Made by a program: the position numbers and the translations under genes
The notes under the pieces: model-generated
What the model was told of the DNA's origin: nothing
Seen by the model: the letters and a program-made list of their open reading frames with translations, nothing else
Database searches by the model: none
Part shown: positions 8,498-16,572 of the stretch, in pieces
How positions within the stretch are numbered: position 1 is the first letter of the stretch
Layout of the letters: each line of letters starts with the position of its first letter
Origin: Aquabacterium sp029268225
GTDB taxonomy: Bacteria > Pseudomonadota > Gammaproteobacteria > Burkholderiales > Burkholderiaceae_C
Direction of reading: 5' to 3'
Length of the DNA stretch: 64,000 bases
Assembly (NCBI RefSeq): GCF_037482285.1
Contig: NZ_JBBEYB010000001.1
Location: 1 to 64,000, forward strand

Positions 8498-9412
8498 TCA
8501 GTGCGCGAGCGGGCGCGCCAGCGCCTCACGCCAGGCCAGCACCAGCGGCGACGGCGGACGGCCCTTCAGTTCCACGCGCCACAGGAGCCGGACCAGCTTG
8601 GGTGCGCCTGATAGCTTGAGGGCAGCCACTTCACGCAGCGCCAGCAGCTCGCGCACCACGCGCATCGGCAGCAGTGCCACCCCCAGGCCGGCCGCGACGG
8701 CGCGGGCGATGCCTTCGTTGCTGCCGATCTCTATGCATCGCTGTGGCCGGATCGCGAGTTCGTGCAGCAGCCGGTCGGCCACGTCGCGGGTGCCGGAGCC
8801 CGGCTCGCGCAGCAGCCAGATCTCGCTGCTCAGTGTGGCGGCGGTGAGGCGTCGGCTGCGCGCCAGCGGCGAGTGCACGCCAGCGACGACGCACAGCGGC
8901 TCCTCGCGCCACGTGTGCGCTGCAAGACGCGGGTCGTGCACATCGCCCTCGACCAGACCGATGTCGATGCGGCAGTCGAGCAGGGCCTCGCAGACCATCT
9001 GCGTGTTGCCCTGAACCACTTGCACATCGACGGCTGGATGGCGATGCACAAAGTCCGCCAGCAGTTGGGGCAGCCAGTAGGCACCCACGGTGGTGCTGGC
9101 CCCCACCCGCAGGCGACCGCGCTGCAGCCCCACGCGCGCCTGCACGTCTTCGATCGCGGCCCGCTCCAGCGCAAAGATGCCCCGTGCATGCTCGAACACC
9201 GCCGCACCGTCCGGCGTCAGTTGCACGCCCCGGGCGCTCTTGGGGCCGCCCGCGCCACGTTCGAGCAAGGGTAGGCCGATCTGGCATTCCAGCTCGCGCA
9301 CGGCTTTGGAGACAGCGGGCTGGCTGATGAACAGGGCCTCGGCCGCGCGCGAGAAGCTTCGCAGCTCAGCCACAGTGAAGAACACGCGCAGCAGGTGAAG
9401 ATTCAGTCGCAT
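8498..9412 (-). CDS. LysR-family transcriptional regulator
   Basis: A 304-residue LysR-type activator. The N-terminal winged helix-turn-helix covers residues 1-60 (LRVFFTVAELRSFSRAAEAL, then SQPAVSKAVRELE). The effector-binding domain follows from about residue 92 (RLRVGASTTVGAYWLPQLLA). This is the arrangement of CysB/CbbR-like regulators placed divergently from a YeiH transporter, and it most likely controls that gene. The start codon at 9412 touches an imperfect palindrome (TAACTT-A-AAGTTA, 9412-9424), a likely autoregulatory site. Confidence 0.92.
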   Translation of the reverse strand: MRLNLHLLRVFFTVAELRSFSRAAEALFISQPAVSKAVRELECQIGLPLLERGAGGPKSARGVQLTPDGAAVFEHARGIFALERAAIEDVQARVGLQRGRLRVGASTTVGAYWLPQLLADFVHRHPAVDVQVVQGNTQMVCEALLDCRIDIGLVEGDVHDPRLAAHTWREEPLCVVAGVHSPLARSRRLTAATLSSEIWLLREPGSGTRDVADRLLHELAIRPQRCIEIGSNEGIARAVAAGLGVALLPMRVVRELLALREVAALKLSGAPKLVRLLWRVELKGRPPSPLVLAWREALARPLAH

Positions 9413-9424
9413 AACTTAAAGTTA
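9412..9424. promoter_or_regulatory. Candidate LysR-type operator
   Basis: The palindrome TAACTT-A-AAGTTA overlaps the lysR-type start codon in the 131 bp spacer between the regulator and yeiH. LysR-type proteins commonly bind T-N11-A dyads in such divergent spacers. The assignment rests on position and symmetry only. Confidence 0.45.
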
Positions 9425-9543
9425 CGTTTTCTTGAAAAGAATGTATTGGACTCATGGTACCAGATGCAGGAAGCTGACGTGCATCGCGGCGCTCATAGCG
9501 GTCTCTAAGCGCCAGCCAACGTTTTCCGTGAAGGAGTCCGACC

Positions 9544-10590
9544 ATGTCCACCTCGTTGTCCGCCACGACCTCTGCGCCTCCGACCTGGAGGACGCGTGCC
9601 TGGTGGCAAGGCCTGGCGCTGGCGGGGCTACTTGCCGCCGCCGCCATGGTGGCGGCGCAGACGCCTTGGGCGGGGCGCTGGGGCCTGTCGGCGCTGACGC
9701 TGGCCATCGTGCTGGGCATCGTGGCCGGCAACACGTTCTTTCCGGCCATCGCCGCGCACACGGCTGCCGGGGTCGATTTCTCCAAGAACCGGCTGCTGCG
9801 CGCGGGCATCGTGCTGTACGGTTTTCGCATCACCTTCCAGCAGATCGGCGCCATCGGCTGGGCCGGCGTGGTGATCGATGCGCTGATGGTGGCGCTGACC
9901 TTTGTTCTCGCGCTGCAGCTGGGCACGCGCGTGTTCAAGCTGGACCGGCAGACCTCGATGCTGATCGGCGCGGGCAGCGCGATCTGCGGCGCCGCCGCCG
10001 TGATGGCCGCCGAGCCGGTGGTGCGCGCGCAGGCGCACAAGGTGTCGGTGGCCGTGGCCACGGTGGTCGTGTTCGGCACGCTGGCGATGTTCGCCTACCC
10101 GCTGCTGTACCCGTACCTGCACCTGTCCGAGCAGGCCTATGGCGTGTACGCGGGCTCGACGATCCACGAGGTGGCGCAGGTGGTGGCCGCCGGGCGCAGC
10201 GTCAGCGAGCCGGCCGCCGCCACGGCCGTCATCGTCAAGATGCTGCGCGTGATGATGCTTGCGCCGTTCCTGCTGGCGCTGTCAAGGGCCGACCGGGCCG
10301 ACGGACAGGGTGGCGCGGCCCGCATCACCATTCCCTGGTTCGCGCTGGTGTTCATCGCCGCCGCCGGCGTGAATTCGCTGGGGTGGCTGCCGCCGCAATG
10401 GGTCGCGGCCCTGGTGCAGCTCGACACCGTGCTGCTGGCCATGGCGATGGCCGCGCTCGGGCTGCGTACCCACGTGGGAGCCATCCGCCAAGCGGGCCTT
10501 AAGCCCTTGCTGCTGGCGGCCACGCTGTTCGGTTTTCTGATGGTCGGCGGCTATGGTGTGAACCGGGCCGTCAGCCACTGGCTGGGGTGA
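9544..10590 (+). CDS. YeiH-family putative sulfate/anion exporter
   Basis: A 348-residue inner-membrane protein of the YeiH/UPF0324 family with about ten transmembrane segments. Characteristic family stretches are seen: LAIVLGIVAGNTFFPAI, GVDFSKNRLLRAGIVLYGFR, LIGAGSAICGAAAVMAAEPV and GSTIHEVAQVVAAG. The family is often annotated as a putative sulfate exporter and is typically regulated by an adjacent divergent LysR protein, as here. In this island, exporting sulfate formed by the sulfite dehydrogenase downstream would be a sensible role, but that is inference. GAAGGAG lies before the ATG at 9544. Confidence 0.9.
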   Translation: MSTSLSATTSAPPTWRTRAWWQGLALAGLLAAAAMVAAQTPWAGRWGLSALTLAIVLGIVAGNTFFPAIAAHTAAGVDFSKNRLLRAGIVLYGFRITFQQIGAIGWAGVVIDALMVALTFVLALQLGTRVFKLDRQTSMLIGAGSAICGAAAVMAAEPVVRAQAHKVSVAVATVVVFGTLAMFAYPLLYPYLHLSEQAYGVYAGSTIHEVAQVVAAGRSVSEPAAATAVIVKMLRVMMLAPFLLALSRADRADGQGGAARITIPWFALVFIAAAGVNSLGWLPPQWVAALVQLDTVLLAMAMAALGLRTHVGAIRQAGLKPLLLAATLFGFLMVGGYGVNRAVSHWLG

Positions 10591-10628
10591 AGCATGCCGC
10601 GATGAGGCGATGAGTTTTGCGCCCAGGC

Positions 10629-10657
10629 GGGAATAAACCGGCCGACGCTCCCGTATA
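10629..10657 (+). promoter_or_regulatory. Candidate ECF-type promoter
   Basis: GGGAATAAA (10629-10637) is followed, 14 bases later, by CGTATA (10652-10657), 51 bp upstream of the NTF2-like gene. A GGAA-type -35 with a CGTA-type -10 is typical of promoters read by group-4 sigma factors, and an ECF sigma gene lies 0.5 kb downstream. This is a pattern match only, with no evidence of use. Confidence 0.35.
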
Positions 10658-10707
10658 CCTCAATGTCAACCTCATTTCTTCCACCCACGTACTAAGGACT
10701 ACCGATC

Positions 10708-11148
10708 ATGAAACGACTCACCGCCACCGCCACCGCCACCGCTTTCGCTCTCGCGACCCTGTTCAGCGGCACGGCGTTCGCCGGACCCGCCGACGACGCC
10801 CGCACGCACTTCCAGGCCATCGGCTCGGGCGATCTGGCCGTGCTGATGCGGGGCTACGCCGACAACGCCCAACTCACCTGGGTTGGGGGGCCGCTGGATG
10901 GCAGCTACGCGGGCGCTGACGCGATCCGCGGGGTCTGGGAGAAGTTCACCAAGTCGCAAGGGACTCTGAAGGTGTCGATCGACAAGGTGGAGGAATCGGC
11001 CAACCCCAAGGGCGCCACCGTGACGGCCAACGTGCAGTTCGAGGGCAAGCAGCCGATCAAGGTGCGCTACGTTCTGACCTATCGCGACGCCAAGATCGTC
11101 AACGAAACCTGGCAGATCGATCCGAAACTGTCAGTGGCCAGTTACTGA
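10708..11148 (+). CDS. Exported NTF2/SnoaL-like protein
   Basis: A 146-residue protein with a clear signal peptide (residues 1-25, ending GTAFAGPA). The mature part has the NTF2/SnoaL-like cone fold pattern of the SgcJ/EcaC group: DDARTHFQAIGSGDLAVLMR, YADNAQLTWVGGP, then AIRGVWEKF and the C-terminal strands ending in WQIDPKL. Such small periplasmic proteins often bind a small hydrophobic ligand; the substrate is unknown. It precedes the ECF sigma gene by 39 bp and may be in its regulon or operon. Confidence 0.8.
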   Translation: MKRLTATATATAFALATLFSGTAFAGPADDARTHFQAIGSGDLAVLMRGYADNAQLTWVGGPLDGSYAGADAIRGVWEKFTKSQGTLKVSIDKVEESANPKGATVTANVQFEGKQPIKVRYVLTYRDAKIVNETWQIDPKLSVASY

Positions 11149-11187
11149 GCAGCCACGGGCGACGGCAGCGAACGGCGTCGGTGCGCG

Positions 11188-11715
11188 ATGAAGGCCCAGG
11201 ACGTGGCGTTGACCGAGGCGGGCGCGCTGATGGTGGCGGCCCTGCCGCGCCTGCGGCGCTACGCTCGCGCGCTGGTCGGCGACCACGCCGCTGCCGACGA
11301 TCTGGTGCAGGACGCTCTGGAGCGGGCCTGGGCCCGCATCGACAACTGGCGGCCGGACGGCGACATGCGCGCTTGGCTGTTCAGCATTCTGCACAACCTG
11401 CATGTGGACCAGCGCCGCCGGCCCGCCGTGGTAGCCGTGCCGCTGGACGAAGAAGCGCTGGCGTCGCCGGTCAGGGCTTCACAGACCGACGGCCTCGAAA
11501 TGAGAGATCTCGAAATTGCACTGCGGCAGCTCCCGCCCGAGCAGCGCGAGGTGCTGCTGCTGGTGGCGCTGGAGGACATGAGCTACGACGAGATCGCGCG
11601 CACGCTCGGTGTGCCGCTGGGCACCGTGATGTCGCGGCTGTCGCGTGGCCGCGCGCGCCTGCGCGGCGTGATGGAGGGACGCATCCAACCCACGGCATTG
11701 AAGGTGGTGAAATGA
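11188..11715 (+). CDS. ECF (group 4) RNA polymerase sigma factor
   Basis: A 175-residue sigma-70-family factor with only regions 2 and 4. Region 2 covers about residues 18-85 (RYARALVGDHAAADDLVQDA, WLFSILHNLHVDQRRR). Region 4 covers about residues 108-160 (LRQLPPEQREVLLLVALEDM, SYDEIARTLGVPLGTVMSRL). The stop codon overlaps the anti-sigma start as ATGA (11712-11715), so the two are translationally coupled, the usual arrangement for an ECF factor held inactive by its membrane anti-sigma. The inducing signal is not known; the neighbouring redox genes suggest an oxidant or sulfur-compound stress. Confidence 0.93.
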   Translation: MKAQDVALTEAGALMVAALPRLRRYARALVGDHAAADDLVQDALERAWARIDNWRPDGDMRAWLFSILHNLHVDQRRRPAVVAVPLDEEALASPVRASQTDGLEMRDLEIALRQLPPEQREVLLLVALEDMSYDEIARTLGVPLGTVMSRLSRGRARLRGVMEGRIQPTALKVVK

Positions 11716-12554
11716 ACCCGTTGCCCATCACTGAAGCGGATCTGCATGCCTTTGTCGACGGCCTGTTGCCCGAATCCCGGCGCGCCGAGATCGAAACCTA
11801 CCTGGCCGAGCGCCCGCAGGAGGCGCAGCGCTTGCAGGCCTACCGGCAAGACAAACAGGCGATCAAGGCGCTGTACGGCGCGGTGCTGGACGAAGCCGTC
11901 CCCGACACCTTGCTGCACGCGGCCCGGGCGCCGCGTACGCGCGCCGCTGCACGCCACGCGGGTGCACGCCTGCCGCGCTGGTCGCTCGAACGCGTGGCGG
12001 CAGGCTTTGCGTTGGTGTTCTTCGGCGCAGGCGCCGGCTGGGTGGGGCGCGGCGCATGGCAAACCGCGGAGATGCTCGCGCAGTCGTCCCGTGGGCCGGC
12101 GGTCATCGTCAACGCGGCGGCCGGCAGCCTGCCGCGGCAAGCGGCCATCGCGCACGTGGTCTACAGCCCCGACGTGCGGCGACCGGTGGAGATCGGCGCC
12201 GACCAGGAAGACCAGTTGGTCGCCTGGCTGTCCAAGCGCTTGGGCGCGAAGATCCGCCCCCCGAAGCTGGGTGCACTGGGCTACGAACTGATCGGCGGGC
12301 GCCTGTTGCCCGGATCGAGCGGCCCGGTGGCGCAGTTCATGTACCACGACACCACGGGGCAGCGCCTGACGCTGTACGTCACGAACGAGCAAGCATCCAA
12401 TCAGGATACCGGCTTCCGCTTCGCGCAGGAGGGGCCGGTCAATGTGTTCTATTGGATCGACGGCAAGTTCGGTTACGCCTTATCGGCCGGCATCGACAAA
12501 GGCGAGCTGGCGCGCATCGCCACGGCCGTCTACGCCCAACTTCAACCGAGCTGA
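11712..12554 (+). CDS. Membrane anti-sigma factor (RsiW-like)
   Basis: A 280-residue single-pass protein. The N-terminal cytoplasmic anti-sigma domain (ITEADLHAFVDGLLPESRRA, about residues 6-25) lacks the HxxxCxxC zinc motif seen in many ZAS-type anti-sigmas. A membrane segment lies around residues 92-112 (FALVFFGAGAGWVG), and a periplasmic domain with short motifs such as YELIGGRLLPG and DTTGQRLTLYV follows. This layout matches the COG5662 family. It overlaps the sigma gene by four bases and should sequester it at the membrane. Confidence 0.88.
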   Translation: MNPLPITEADLHAFVDGLLPESRRAEIETYLAERPQEAQRLQAYRQDKQAIKALYGAVLDEAVPDTLLHAARAPRTRAAARHAGARLPRWSLERVAAGFALVFFGAGAGWVGRGAWQTAEMLAQSSRGPAVIVNAAAGSLPRQAAIAHVVYSPDVRRPVEIGADQEDQLVAWLSKRLGAKIRPPKLGALGYELIGGRLLPGSSGPVAQFMYHDTTGQRLTLYVTNEQASNQDTGFRFAQEGPVNVFYWIDGKFGYALSAGIDKGELARIATAVYAQLQPS

Positions 12555-12557
12555 TCC

Positions 12558-13046
12558 ATGCAGCCTCTCGCTTTCAAGATGACATCACCGAGACCCGCCC
12601 GCCAGTGGGCGATGGCGGCGCTGGCCATGCTGGCGAGCCTGCCGGCCCTGGCGCAGCATGCTCATTCCCCAGCGGCCGAAGCGCAGACACCGCCCCCGCC
12701 GAGCTTCGTGGCCAGCACCGCCAAGTCCTTCGCCCAGTTGATGGACGACGCGATGGCGGTCATGGACCACGGCATGCGTACCGCCCCGATGAACGGCAAC
12801 CCCGACCACGACTTCGTCGTGATGATGATCCCGCACCATCAAGGCGCCATCGACATGGCCAAGGCTGTGCTGCTGTCCACCAAGGACCCGGAACTGCGCA
12901 ACCTTGCACTGTCCATCATTGTCGAGCAGCGCAACGAGATTCGACTGATGCAGGCCTGGCTTGCACGGCATGCCGACGATGCCGCCGCCAAGGCCGCAGC
13001 GGCGCACCCATCCCACTCAACCGAAACGACACAAGGAACCCGATGA
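12558..13046 (+). CDS. DUF305 exported protein
   Basis: A 162-residue protein with an N-terminal signal region (about residues 15-34, ending SLPALAQ) and a DUF305 four-helix domain. The signature DFVVMMIPHHQGAIDMAKAV lies near residues 76-95, and a second helix pair contains NEIRLMQAW. The His/Met-rich face of this family is linked to copper binding in some members (CopM-like). The stop overlaps the next start as ATGA (13043-13046), indicating coupling with the beta-propeller protein. It is three bases downstream of the anti-sigma gene, so all belong to one operon. Confidence 0.88.
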   Translation: MQPLAFKMTSPRPARQWAMAALAMLASLPALAQHAHSPAAEAQTPPPPSFVASTAKSFAQLMDDAMAVMDHGMRTAPMNGNPDHDFVVMMIPHHQGAIDMAKAVLLSTKDPELRNLALSIIVEQRNEIRLMQAWLARHADDAAAKAAAAHPSHSTETTQGTR

Positions 13047-14431
13047 TGAAACGACTCTTCCTCGCCCTGCAACTGGTGATGTGCAGCGGCATCGCGCTGG
13101 CCGCGCCGGCCCCCGCCGATCGCGTCTACACCGCCGACCAGAACACCAACACGGTGTCGGTGATCGATCCTTCGTCCAACACGCTGCTGGGCCAGATCCG
13201 GCTGGGCAACGTGCGGCCGGAGGTGCTGTCGCCGTTGTACAAGGGTGAGCTCAACGTGCACGGCCTGGGCTTCTCGCCTGACCACAAGACCCTGGTCGCG
13301 ATTTCCAACGGCTCCAATTCGGTCGCCTTCATCGACACCGCCACCAACCAGGTCAAAGGCATCGCCTACATCGGCCGCTCGCCGCACGAGGCGTTCTTCA
13401 CGCCGGACGGCAAGCACGTGTGGGCGGTCGTGCGCGGCGAGAACTACGTGTCCGTGATCGATGCCGCGACCTTCAAGGAAGTCGGCCGCATCGAAACCGC
13501 GCCCGGGCCGGGCATGGTGCTGTTCCATCCGCAGAAGAACATCGCCTTCGTGGTGCACAGCTTCACGCCGGAGGTGGACGTGATCGACGTGCCCACGCGC
13601 AAGGTGATCAAGCGCATCCCGGTGGTCAGCCCGTTCTCGCCCTTCCTGCAGTTAACCCCGGACTTCAAGGAAGTGTGGATGACGCACAAGGACGTGGGCA
13701 AGGTGACCCGCATCGACACCGATACGCTTCAGGTCAAGGGCGTGATCGAGACCGGATTCATCACCAACCACCTCGGGTTCGCCAAGACCGCACGCGGCAC
13801 GCTGGCCTACGTGACCATCGGCGGCGAGAACGTGGTGAAGGTCTACACCACCGACGCCACGCCCAAGCTGCTGGCCACCATCCCGGTGGGCGCGCTACCG
13901 CACGGCATCTGGCCATCCGACGATGGCACGCGCATGTACGTGGGGCTGGAAAACGGTGACGCGGTGGACGTGATCGACACCGCCACCGACCGGGTGATCG
14001 CTCGCGCACCCGTGGGGCAGGCCCCGCAGGCGCTGGTCTATGTGTCGAACGCCGTGCCCAGCGGCACGGGCACAGCCCACCTCGTGCCCCGCGTCAACGA
14101 CGAGCCAGTCAACATTACGCTCAAAGCCACGCAGGGAGAGGCCCGCGGCTTCGTCGTGGCGCGCAACCTGGGGCTGGTGGACGCTCTGGAAGTCTTCCTC
14201 TTCAAGCTCAAGCCGAAAACGGTGTACAACGTGTATGTGAGCAGCCAGCGTTCGCCGATCGCGAGTTTCAAGACCAACCCCGCCGGGGCGGCCAACGGCA
14301 CGGTGATCGGCCCGCTGCGAGACGCGGTGACCACCATGTCGTCGAAAACGCCTTCCGTCGCGCAGATTCTCGTGGTCGAAGGTGATGCGGCGGCGCAGGC
14401 GTCGAATGCAGTTCTGGTGAGCGCCCGATAG
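13043..14431 (+). CDS. YncE-like beta-propeller protein, exported
   Basis: A 462-residue protein with a signal peptide (MMKRLFLALQLVMCSGIALA). Repeated YVTN/NHL-type blades follow (DRVYTADQNTNTVSVIDPSS; SNGSNSVAFIDTATNQVKGI; RGENYVSVIDAATFKEVGRI; VYTTDATPKLLATIPVGALP), about seven in all. A C-terminal domain of about 110 residues after PSGTGTAHL is not part of the propeller. The start at 13043 overlaps the DUF305 stop. Such proteins in sulfur or metal redox clusters may act as periplasmic scaffolds or sensors; no catalytic residues are evident. A much longer upstream reading in the same frame is ignored because it would overlap two genes. Confidence 0.85.
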   Translation: MMKRLFLALQLVMCSGIALAAPAPADRVYTADQNTNTVSVIDPSSNTLLGQIRLGNVRPEVLSPLYKGELNVHGLGFSPDHKTLVAISNGSNSVAFIDTATNQVKGIAYIGRSPHEAFFTPDGKHVWAVVRGENYVSVIDAATFKEVGRIETAPGPGMVLFHPQKNIAFVVHSFTPEVDVIDVPTRKVIKRIPVVSPFSPFLQLTPDFKEVWMTHKDVGKVTRIDTDTLQVKGVIETGFITNHLGFAKTARGTLAYVTIGGENVVKVYTTDATPKLLATIPVGALPHGIWPSDDGTRMYVGLENGDAVDVIDTATDRVIARAPVGQAPQALVYVSNAVPSGTGTAHLVPRVNDEPVNITLKATQGEARGFVVARNLGLVDALEVFLFKLKPKTVYNVYVSSQRSPIASFKTNPAGAANGTVIGPLRDAVTTMSSKTPSVAQILVVEGDAAAQASNAVLVSAR

Positions 14432-14468
14432 GGCGCGGTTTCCCATCTACTCGAAGAAGGAGACAAAC

Positions 14469-15716
14469 ATGGAGCGTGACGACACCCCCCCCTGGCCTGC
14501 GCGCCGCCGTGTGCTGAAGACCTTGGGCGCCATCGGCGCCGGTGCCGGCCTGATGGGTCCGACCGCCGAGGCGCTTGCGGCGACTGCGGGTCGCGTCGTG
14601 TTGCCGTTCGACAATGGCGAGCGCGAGTTGGTGGCCTTTCCGCAGAAGCGCCCGCTGATCCTGCTGACCAGCCGGCCGCCGCAGCTGGAGACGCCGTTTT
14701 CGGTCTTCAACGAAGGCGTCATCACGCCCAACGACGCGTTCTTCGTGCGCTACCACTGGAGCGGCATTCCCACCTCGATCGATCCGCAAAGCTATCGGCT
14801 GCGCGTGGGCGGCAAGGTCAACACGCCGCTGGAGCTGTCGCTGGACGACCTGAAGCGTCTGGCCGACCCGGTGGAGCTGGTGGCGGTCAACCAGTGCTCC
14901 GGCAACAGCCGCGGGCATTTCACGCCGCGCGCCAACGGCGGCCAGCTGTCCAATGGCGCGATGGGCAACGCACGCTGGACAGGGGTGCCGCTGAAGAAAG
15001 TGTTGGAGAAGGCCGGCGTGCAGGCCGGTGCCGTGCAGGTGAGCTTCAATGGCCTGGACCATCCGCCGCTGCAAGGCGAGAGCCCGGACTTCGTCAAGGC
15101 GCTCGCGGTCGACCACGCGCTCGACGGCGAGGTGATGCTGGCCTGGGCGATGAATGGCGAGGACCTGCCGATGCTCAACGGCTATCCGGTCCGGCTGATC
15201 GTTCCCGGCCATTACGGCACCTACTGGGTCAAGCACCTGTCCGACATTCAAGTGCTGGACAAGGCGTTCGACGGGTTCTGGATGAGTACGGCCTACCGCA
15301 TTCCCGACAACGCCTGCGCCTGCGTGGAGCCGGGCAAGGCGCCAGCCAAGACCGTGCCTATCAACCGGTTCAACGTGCGCTCGTTCATCACCAGCCTGCG
15401 CGACGGCGACAAGGTGCGCGTTGGGCGCGAGACGGTGGTGCGCGGCATTGCCTTCGACGGCGGCTTCGGCATCACCGAAGTCGCCTTCTCCGCCGATGGT
15501 GGACACACCTGGACGGAAGCCCGGCTCGGCAAGGATTTGGGCAAGTATTCCTTCCGCGAGTGGAGTGTGGCCTTCAAGCCGAGCAAGCGAGGCGCTCATG
15601 AACTGAAGGTGCGCGCGGTCAACCGCATCGGTCAAAGCCAGCCGCTGTCCGCGTTGTGGAACCCGGCCGGCTACATGCGCAACGTCGTCGAGACCACGCG
15701 CGTCGTCGCGGCATGA
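14469..15716 (+). CDS. Periplasmic molybdenum sulfite dehydrogenase, SorA/SorT-like
   Basis: A 415-residue molybdopterin oxidoreductase of the sulfite oxidase family. The N-terminus has a charged region and a hydrophobic export signal; the twin-arginine-like RRRVLK precedes the hydrophobic LGAIGAGAGLM, consistent with Tat export of a folded cofactor enzyme. The Mo-ligating cysteine sits in AVNQCSGNSRG (about residue 143), followed by family motifs WTGVPLKKVLEKAG, GYPVRLIVPGHYGTYWVKHL and the C-terminal dimerisation domain (GIAFDGGFGITEVAFSADGG). The adjacent di-haem cytochrome c is its likely electron acceptor, as in SorAB. Reaction: sulfite plus water to sulfate plus two electrons. Substrate is inferred from family and partner; other sulfoxides or sulfite-like compounds are possible. 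Confidence 0.88.
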   Translation: MERDDTPPWPARRRVLKTLGAIGAGAGLMGPTAEALAATAGRVVLPFDNGERELVAFPQKRPLILLTSRPPQLETPFSVFNEGVITPNDAFFVRYHWSGIPTSIDPQSYRLRVGGKVNTPLELSLDDLKRLADPVELVAVNQCSGNSRGHFTPRANGGQLSNGAMGNARWTGVPLKKVLEKAGVQAGAVQVSFNGLDHPPLQGESPDFVKALAVDHALDGEVMLAWAMNGEDLPMLNGYPVRLIVPGHYGTYWVKHLSDIQVLDKAFDGFWMSTAYRIPDNACACVEPGKAPAKTVPINRFNVRSFITSLRDGDKVRVGRETVVRGIAFDGGFGITEVAFSADGGHTWTEARLGKDLGKYSFREWSVAFKPSKRGAHELKVRAVNRIGQSQPLSALWNPAGYMRNVVETTRVVAA

Positions 15717-15727
15717 GGAGAACAGGC

Positions 15728-16396
15728 ATGAGCACAAAACAACGTTACTGCCTGCGCGTTCTCGTGGGGATCATATCGGCGACGGCCGCGCTGCCTGCCG
15801 CTTTCGCGCTGGACATCACGCTGCCCGCTGAGACGGCCGCATACAAGCCCAGCGAGCTGCCGGGCTACCGGCTGGTGCAGCAGAACTGCATGACCTGTCA
15901 TTCGGCGCAATATGTGCAGTACCAGCCGTCCACCTCCCCGCGCAGCTACTGGGAAGCCACGGTGAAGAAGATGAAACACCCGTTCGGTGCGCCCTTCTCC
16001 GACGAGGACATTCCGGCAATGGTCGACTACCTCGTCAAGACCTACGGCGCCGAGCAGACCACCGCTGCCACACCGGCACCCGCCATGGTGGCCGCCGCGC
16101 CGCCCCCGAAGACCGCTGCACCGGCAACCCCCACTACCGCTGCGTCGCTGCAGCCCGAAGCGCTGCTGAAGGCCAACAATTGCACCGCTTGTCACGCCGT
16201 CGAGCAGAAGGTCGTGGGCCCTGCGTTCAAGGAGGTCGCGGCGAAATACGCCGGCAAGGCCGATGCGCTGCAGCAGGTGGCCGCCAACATCCGCGCGGGC
16301 GGCGCCGGCAAGTGGGGCACGGTGCCGATGCCGCCGTACCCGGGACTGACGCCGGCCGAGCTGGATACGCTGGCGAAGTGGGTGCTGAGCCGCTGA
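15728..16396 (+). CDS. Di-haem c-type cytochrome, SorB-like partner
   Basis: A 222-residue exported protein (signal peptide about residues 1-28, ending PAAFALD). It has two haem-binding motifs: CMTCH (about residue 56) and CTACH (about residue 157). Each is followed by a possible distal methionine in later loops (KMKHPF; TVPMPPYP). An Ala/Pro-rich linker of about 40 residues joins the two cytochrome domains. It begins 11 bases after the sulfite-dehydrogenase stop and should receive its electrons, passing them to the respiratory chain. It is the last intact gene of the operon before a set of relics. Confidence 0.9.
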   Translation: MSTKQRYCLRVLVGIISATAALPAAFALDITLPAETAAYKPSELPGYRLVQQNCMTCHSAQYVQYQPSTSPRSYWEATVKKMKHPFGAPFSDEDIPAMVDYLVKTYGAEQTTAATPAPAMVAAAPPPKTAAPATPTTAASLQPEALLKANNCTACHAVEQKVVGPAFKEVAAKYAGKADALQQVAANIRAGGAGKWGTVPMPPYPGLTPAELDTLAKWVLSR

Positions 16397-16412
16397 CGCC
16401 GGTCCGCGTTCC

Positions 16413-16571
16413 TCATCCCGCCGCCAGGCGTTCGCGCACGCGAGCCAGCCGCGCCGCGGCGTCATCGGCCACCTCGCGCACCTGTGGGTTGCCGCTCAAC
16501 GCGACCATGGTTTGCGGATCGATGAACGCGACGGTGCTCAGCCCCGGCGTGTCCTCCCGCACCACCACGTT
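16413..16571 (-). pseudogene. DUF302 protein, C-terminal relic
   Basis: The minus strand encodes PCNVVVREDTPGLSTVAFID and a tail ending RVRERLAAG before a stop. This is the C-terminal half of DUF302-family proteins, which in this family carry a conserved PCN-V...TT-V..DP motif. The upstream half is missing; the frame runs straight into the GGDEF-EAL relic on the other strand. Confidence 0.65.
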
Positions 16572-16572
16572 G

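Noticed and set aside
12056..13042. A much longer protein that joins anti-sigma, DUF305 and propeller frames
   Set aside because: The frame is open by chance in GC-rich DNA; the propeller starts at 13043 with a signal peptide, and the upstream region is covered by genes in other frames.
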